DNA of 64,000 bases from an uncultured Hungatella sp. (GTDB lineage Bacteria > Bacillota > Clostridia > Lachnospirales > Lachnospiraceae): the NCBI GenBank assembly GCA_910585435.1, contig CAJUEJ010000001.1, forward strand, positions 80,905 to 144,904, given 5' to 3'. The notes beneath the pieces were generated by a model. That model did no database searches, was not told the origin of the DNA, and saw only the letters and a program-made list of their open reading frames with translations. The position numbers and the translations under genes were made by a program. Positions 60,025-64,000 of the stretch are shown here, one piece after another (position 1 is the stretch's first letter; each line of letters opens with the position of its first letter).

Positions 60025-61257
60025 CTACCGTTTTATCAAAAGCACGGAGATATCATTTACATTGGTGCCTGTGGCCCCGGTTTTGAGCAGGCCGTCACAG
60101 CGCTCCAGGGCGTGGTAGGAATCGTTGTCCTTAAGGACGGCAAATACATCGATTCCCTGGTCTGCCAGCTGGCCGGCGGTGGTTCCGTCCACATAGCCTC
60201 CGGCAGCGTCGGTGGGGCCGTCTGTCCCGTCGGATCCCAGTGAGAAGACTGCGGTGTCCTTCATGCCGGCGATGCCCGGCGCGGCGGCCAGGGCCAGCTC
60301 CTGGTTCCGGCCTCCCAGCCCCTGGCCGGTTAAGTGCACCACCGTCTCACCGCCTGCGATGAAGGCCAGGCTTTTTGTGGTGTCCTGATGGTACTGGGCG
60401 ATGTTGGCCAAGAAGGCTCCGGCCTCCCTGGCGGCGCAGGATAAGCTGGCTGTCAGCACCACCGGCTCATAGCCCAGCTGCCTGCAGGTATCCTCAGCTG
60501 CCAGACACAGCTGCCGGACGCTGCCGGTGATATGGGTTTCCACATTTTCCAGCGTCTTTGGCGTCTCTGTCTTTAGAAGAGCTTCCATCTCATCCGTCAT
60601 GGTCAGATGGTATCTGGCTGCGATGTGGGATGCCTGGGCAGCAGTGGAAGAGTCCGGGTAAGCAGGGCCGGAGGCGATCATATCCAGGGGATCGCCGATG
60701 ATATCCGACAGTACCACGGAAAATACCCTGGCAGGCCTGCACAGGGCGGCAAACTTGCCCCCTTTTACTGCAGAAAAGCGTTTGCGGATGGTGTTCATCT
60801 CCACGATATCCGCCCCGCTGGCTAAAAGCTCTCTGGTGAGTTGCTCCATGTCTTTGGTGGGAATCAGGGGTTTTTCAAACAGGGCGGATCCGCCGCCGGA
60901 GAGAAGGAACAGAACCGTATCCTCAGAGGACAGCCCGGTGACGGCATCGATAGCCGCCTGGGTGGCCCTGTAGGAATTTTCATCAGGAACCGGATGGCCG
61001 GCCTCGAAAATCTCCATCCCTTTTAAAGGCCCCTTGCTGTGTTCATATTTTGTAATTACCACGCCCCCTGACAGCCGGTCTCCCAGCACATCAACGGCGG
61101 CCTTTGCCATCTGCCAGCCGGCCTTGCCTGCAGCCACCAAAACCAGCCGGCCTGTTCCGAAATCAGCCTGTTTTAGGGCCTTTTTAACAGCCGTGTCCGG
61201 CTGGGCGGCATGAAGGGCATTCTTAATAATACATTCAGCGTCATTGCGCAGAGTCAT
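60025..61257 (-). CDS. glycerate 2-kinase (GckA/MOFRL family)
   Basis: 410 residues, phosphorylates D-glycerate. Family parts: N-terminal DUF4147 domain (LVAAGKAGWQMAKAAVDVL, LFLLSGGGSALFEKPL, MNTIRKRFSAVKGGKFA) and a C-terminal MOFRL domain (LAFIAGGETVVHLTGQGLGGRNQELALAAA, FSLGSDGTDGPTDAAGGYVDG). ATG 61257 follows GGAAAGGAG; the longer upstream frame has no ribosome site. Its position between a GntP permease and a dehydrogenase supports a pathway ending in glycerate. Confidence 0.92.
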   Translation of the reverse strand: MTLRNDAECIIKNALHAAQPDTAVKKALKQADFGTGRLVLVAAGKAGWQMAKAAVDVLGDRLSGGVVITKYEHSKGPLKGMEIFEAGHPVPDENSYRATQAAIDAVTGLSSEDTVLFLLSGGGSALFEKPLIPTKDMEQLTRELLASGADIVEMNTIRKRFSAVKGGKFAALCRPARVFSVVLSDIIGDPLDMIASGPAYPDSSTAAQASHIAARYHLTMTDEMEALLKTETPKTLENVETHITGSVRQLCLAAEDTCRQLGYEPVVLTASLSCAAREAGAFLANIAQYHQDTTKSLAFIAGGETVVHLTGQGLGGRNQELALAAAPGIAGMKDTAVFSLGSDGTDGPTDAAGGYVDGTTAGQLADQGIDVFAVLKDNDSYHALERCDGLLKTGATGTNVNDISVLLIKR

Positions 61258-61387
61258 AATCGTCTCCTTTCCAAAACAGAATAAGACGGATAAAAGGCCG
61301 CTGCAGCCCTTCTTTTCTTTCTGCAAAAGGCGAAGGCTGCGGCGGCCTGAACCGTCAAAACATTACGTTTTCAAAACATACAGAAGC

Positions 61388-62743
61388 TTACACAAACAGA
61401 GATACGATAAACAGCAGGATGATAATGGTGATACCCATGACAGCTGTCATACCGGTCTGGCACTTGTAGGCTTCCTCTGTCTTCATGTCGGAGAACTGGG
61501 AAACCACCCAGAAGTAAGAGTCATTGGCATGGGATGCCACCATGGAGCCTGCGCCGATAGCCAGAACCACCAGAACACGGGCCACAGGGGAAGTAAATCC
61601 CATGGATGCCATCAGAGGAGCCATCATGCCGGCTGTGGTAATCATGGCAACAGTGGAAGCACCCATAGCCAGCTTCAGGATCATGGCGATGATAAACGGA
61701 ATCAGGATACCGATCCCTGTATTTACCAGCCCGCCTACGGAATCCGCGATAGGAAGCAGCTTTAAGATGGCGCCGAAGGAGCCGCCTGCACCGGTGATAG
61801 CCAGGATTGCGGCAGAGTCTGTAACGCCCTGGGTTACCCATTTCAGCGTATTTTCCTTCTCGCTGGACGGAATCAGGCTGGTAGCAAGGAACACGCCCAA
61901 AATCAGGGCAACCTCAGGCTTGCCGATAAAGGTAATCAGGGTAAAGAAGAAACCTGTACCAAAAGGATTGCCTGGGAAGCTGGCTACAGAAGCCAGGGCA
62001 ATGAGGATAATAGGCAGCAAAATCGGGGAGAAGCTGTGGAGTGCGCCTGGCAGCTTGCCGTATTTGGCCTGCAGTTCCTCGTAGGTATATTCGGAATTGG
62101 CAGGGATATCGATCTTGCTGGAAACCTTTAACGCATAGAGAATGGCTACGATCACAGCCGGGATGGAGACCACAAGGCCGATTAAAATAGTCAGGCCCAG
62201 ATCCGCCTCCAGGGTTCCTGCCATTGCAATAGGGCCGGGAGTAGGCGGAACCAGGCAGTGGGTGGCATACAGGCCGCCGGACAGGGCAGTAGCCATCACC
62301 GCCAGGGAGATGTTGGACTGAGATGCCAGCGCACGGCTGATAGGGGATAAAACTACAAAGCCGGAATCACAGAATACAGGGATACCGGTAACATACCCCA
62401 TGGCGCCCATTGCCACAACACTGTTTTTCTTGCCTACCAGCTTAAGGATGGTGTTGGCCATGGTTAAGGCAGCGCCGGTTTTCTCCAGAATGGTACCGAT
62501 GATGGTGCCGCACAGGATGACAATACCGATGCTTGTCATGATGCTTCCGAAGCCGCTTTTTACCGTATCAATGGTGACTGCAGGAGTTAAACCGGAATCG
62601 GGGTAGAGAATGCCCCAAACCAGACCTACCAGCATGGCGATCACCGTCATCACGATAAAGGGGTGAAGCTTCAGCTTGGAAATGGCGACGACCATCAAAA
62701 CCACGGACAGGATGATCAGCGCGAAGAGTAAAAATGTTTGCAT
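61388..62743 (-). CDS. GntP-family organic-acid permease
   Basis: 451-residue transporter with about 12-14 helices, of the gluconate:H+ symporter family. Conserved segments: PFIVMTVIAMLVGLVWGI, GTIIGTILEKTGAALTMAN, GIPVFCDSGFVVLSPISRA, HCLVPPTPGPIAMAG and SHANDSYFWVVSQFSDM. AAGGAGG precedes the start. With glycerate kinase next, it is most probably for glycerate or a related hydroxy acid (tartronate, gluconate). Regulated by the CdaR-like gene upstream, by position. Confidence 0.93.
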   Translation of the reverse strand: MQTFLLFALIILSVVLMVVAISKLKLHPFIVMTVIAMLVGLVWGILYPDSGLTPAVTIDTVKSGFGSIMTSIGIVILCGTIIGTILEKTGAALTMANTILKLVGKKNSVVAMGAMGYVTGIPVFCDSGFVVLSPISRALASQSNISLAVMATALSGGLYATHCLVPPTPGPIAMAGTLEADLGLTILIGLVVSIPAVIVAILYALKVSSKIDIPANSEYTYEELQAKYGKLPGALHSFSPILLPIILIALASVASFPGNPFGTGFFFTLITFIGKPEVALILGVFLATSLIPSSEKENTLKWVTQGVTDSAAILAITGAGGSFGAILKLLPIADSVGGLVNTGIGILIPFIIAMILKLAMGASTVAMITTAGMMAPLMASMGFTSPVARVLVVLAIGAGSMVASHANDSYFWVVSQFSDMKTEEAYKCQTGMTAVMGITIIILLFIVSLFV

Positions 62744-62778
62744 AACGTTACCTCCTTATTGCTTTTTATTACAAAGCT

Positions 62779-63900
62779 TCAAGTGCTTTGTTTTCGTTTG
62801 TGGTACTCCAGAAGGAGCCGGATCAGATATTCCTGCTGGAAGGCCGTACATTTTTTCAGATCCAGCACTTCAAGAAGCCGGCGTATCCGGTATTGAAGGG
62901 TATTTTTATGGATAAACAAATCCTTTGCAGCCTGGGATACGCTGCGGCTGCAGTCATAATAGCTCCGTGCCGTGACAAGGATGGAGGTCAGCTCCGGCTC
63001 ATGGAAAACAGCCGTCAGCTTATGGTACAAGCCCTCCATAAAGTCTTCACAGCAGGCAGAGGTGGTATAAAGCATATAGTCACACCGGGTGGACAGCTGC
63101 CCGATATCATTAAACGGCATTTCAGACATCCGATCCAGGGCGGAGGCCTGTTCATACCCCTGATGGATATCCCAGATGCTCAGGCACGGGTCGCTGATGC
63201 TTAAACGGCAGTGCTGAAAAAATATGTTGGAATCCTCCTCCTTCAGCCGCCGCCATGAAGCGCCGCCTTCTTTTCGCAGAAGGATCAGCCGGTCATTTAC
63301 CATGCCCCATACATCCTGCCCTGTCTTAAGCAGCTGGTGTCCGGAGAGGAAATCGATGAGATGGGCCTGCTCCATGCCGTAAGTATCATCCAGAAAGGAG
63401 ATGACTTCCACCGTAAGAGGAAACTCCAGATGAAGCTTCATAGAATCCATCAGCGCCTGGGCCTGGCCGATGGATTCCCTGGTGGGCATCAGAAGAAAGC
63501 CTAACAGCCGGCTTCGCAGCTCGCTTTCCGCCAGCCTGGGCCTGGCGATGGCTTCCAGCTGATAATACTTGGCGGCATATACTTCCAAAAGCTTGGCAAG
63601 ATACTGGATCTCGGAGGGCTCTCCCCGCAGCCCAACCACACCTATGGTAGAGCCTCCTACCCGCAGCGGCATGTTTAAGCCTTCTCTGGCGCCGGGATAC
63701 TGCTTTAGCTGGTCGGAACGGATACTGACCAGTTTGCCGAACCGTGCGGCCTCCAGCGCCCCCTGATGAAACGTTCCGATACGGGATTGTTCGGTGGAAG
63801 CCACGATGATCCCGTCTGTGTTCATGATATTGACGGTGCGGCCTCCTACCAGGGAGGAGGTGACCTCCACCAGTTCCTTGGCTAAATCCTCTAAAAGCAT
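62779..63900 (-). CDS. cdaR: CdaR-family sugar-diacid regulator
   Basis: 373 residues. The N-terminal putative diacid-recognition domain (about 1-135: MLLEDLAKELVEVTSSLVGGRTVNIMNTDGIIVAST, LNMPLRVGGSTIGVVGLRG) and C-terminal HTH_30 PucR-type domain (CSRSVSQAAKDLFIHKNTLQYRIRRLLEVLDL) are complete. Family members activate glycerate, glucarate and galactarate genes. No clear ribosome site precedes the ATG, and an upstream reading frame ends 3 bp before it, so it may be translated by coupling. The gntP-type gene follows after 35 bp. Confidence 0.9.
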   Translation of the reverse strand: MLLEDLAKELVEVTSSLVGGRTVNIMNTDGIIVASTEQSRIGTFHQGALEAARFGKLVSIRSDQLKQYPGAREGLNMPLRVGGSTIGVVGLRGEPSEIQYLAKLLEVYAAKYYQLEAIARPRLAESELRSRLLGFLLMPTRESIGQAQALMDSMKLHLEFPLTVEVISFLDDTYGMEQAHLIDFLSGHQLLKTGQDVWGMVNDRLILLRKEGGASWRRLKEEDSNIFFQHCRLSISDPCLSIWDIHQGYEQASALDRMSEMPFNDIGQLSTRCDYMLYTTSACCEDFMEGLYHKLTAVFHEPELTSILVTARSYYDCSRSVSQAAKDLFIHKNTLQYRIRRLLEVLDLKKCTAFQQEYLIRLLLEYHKRKQST

Positions 63901-63903
63901 GGC

Positions 63904-64000
63904 TTAACCAAGAAAAATACAGTCGCCTGCAGCCAGATGGCATCCCAGGATATCCGGCGTCTGGCAGACTGCCTGTTCTGCCGGTTCTCCGGAGCAATGG
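63904..64000 (-). CDS. possible C-terminus of an upstream gene, cut by the window edge
   Basis: On the minus strand the frame is open from the right edge for 32 codons to TAA at 63904-63906, ending in GCHLAAGDCIFLG, and the cdaR ATG follows 3 bp later. The lack of a ribosome site for cdaR would fit coupling to such a gene. Too short to identify. Confidence 0.3.
   Translation of the reverse strand, partial: HCSGEPAEQAVCQTPDILGCHLAAGDCIFLG

Noticed and set aside
63386..63997. 203-codon minus-strand frame at the right edge
   Set aside because: Alternative frame over the cdaR N-terminus; the cdaR frame shows the family domain.
1..64000. rRNA or tRNA genes and CRISPR arrays
   Set aside because: No cloverleaf-like segments with typical T-arm sequence, no rRNA signatures and no regularly spaced repeat arrays were noticed by eye; a tRNAscan and CRISPR search would settle this.

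Overview
The window reads as a chromosomal segment of an anaerobic, gut-type Clostridia, most likely Lachnospiraceae (an Enterocloster/Hungatella-like organism). The grounds are the AGGAGG ribosome sites, the very regular TTGACA-N17-TATAAT promoters, a Rex redox repressor, a Bacillus-type PurF, Fe-S serine dehydratase genes, LplA/B/C-type sugar uptake, and many plant or host glycan enzymes. The genus is inferred from gene content only. Most of the window is moderately GC-rich; about 28300-34700 is visibly AT-rich and looks like a separate accessory segment. No rRNA, tRNA or CRISPR array was recognised.

Layout. 1-9060: dapA (partial)-dapB, a small lipoprotein, cold-shock gene cspA with a structured leader, a lone uxaB behind two palindromic operators, a small XRE regulator, then purC-purF-purB. 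9060-10411: a minus-strand Ca2+/cation exchanger controlled by a yybP-ykoY-type (Mn2+) riboswitch. 10570-21700: PD-(D/E)XK transposase-like protein, purA, ABC-F ATPase, and a block of rex, acpS, nnr, alr, mazF (no mazE visible) and a CNNM/CBS membrane protein. 21700-26650: a frameshifted GH43 gene, a MITE-like element with perfect 34-bp inverted ends, an alpha/beta hydrolase, a secreted GH5 glucanase and a decayed YitT-family gene.

26900-34730 is the accessory segment: a DUF4143-type ATPase, a metallophosphoesterase with a large unassigned C-terminus coupled to a small unknown protein, then gene remnants (truncated ATPase, 5'-truncated UDP-glucuronate epimerase, broken AAA-like/PDDEXK gene) around an intact acyltransferase. 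The metallophosphoesterase pair is the best candidate here for an undescribed system.

34740-45335 is a uronic-acid glycan utilisation locus: alginate-lyase-family enzyme, membrane-bound AraC regulator, lipoprotein and two permeases, an unassigned 626-residue protein and a GH88 unsaturated glucuronyl hydrolase. With the pectinesterase (48181-49164) and uxaB it points to growth on acidic polysaccharides.

45340-57165 is mainly envelope and housekeeping: NlpC/P60 hydrolase, bactofilin, SleB-like hydrolase, HlyD-like protein, yggS, sepF, aroB, lspA, rluD, sdaAB-sdaAA and a cytidylate-kinase-like protein. 57440-64000 is a minus-strand catabolic cluster (cdaR, gntP-type permease, glycerate kinase, CoA-acylating aldehyde dehydrogenase, DeoR regulator) fitting hydroxy-acid or sugar-acid use. 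Several short dispersed repeats are scattered between genes.
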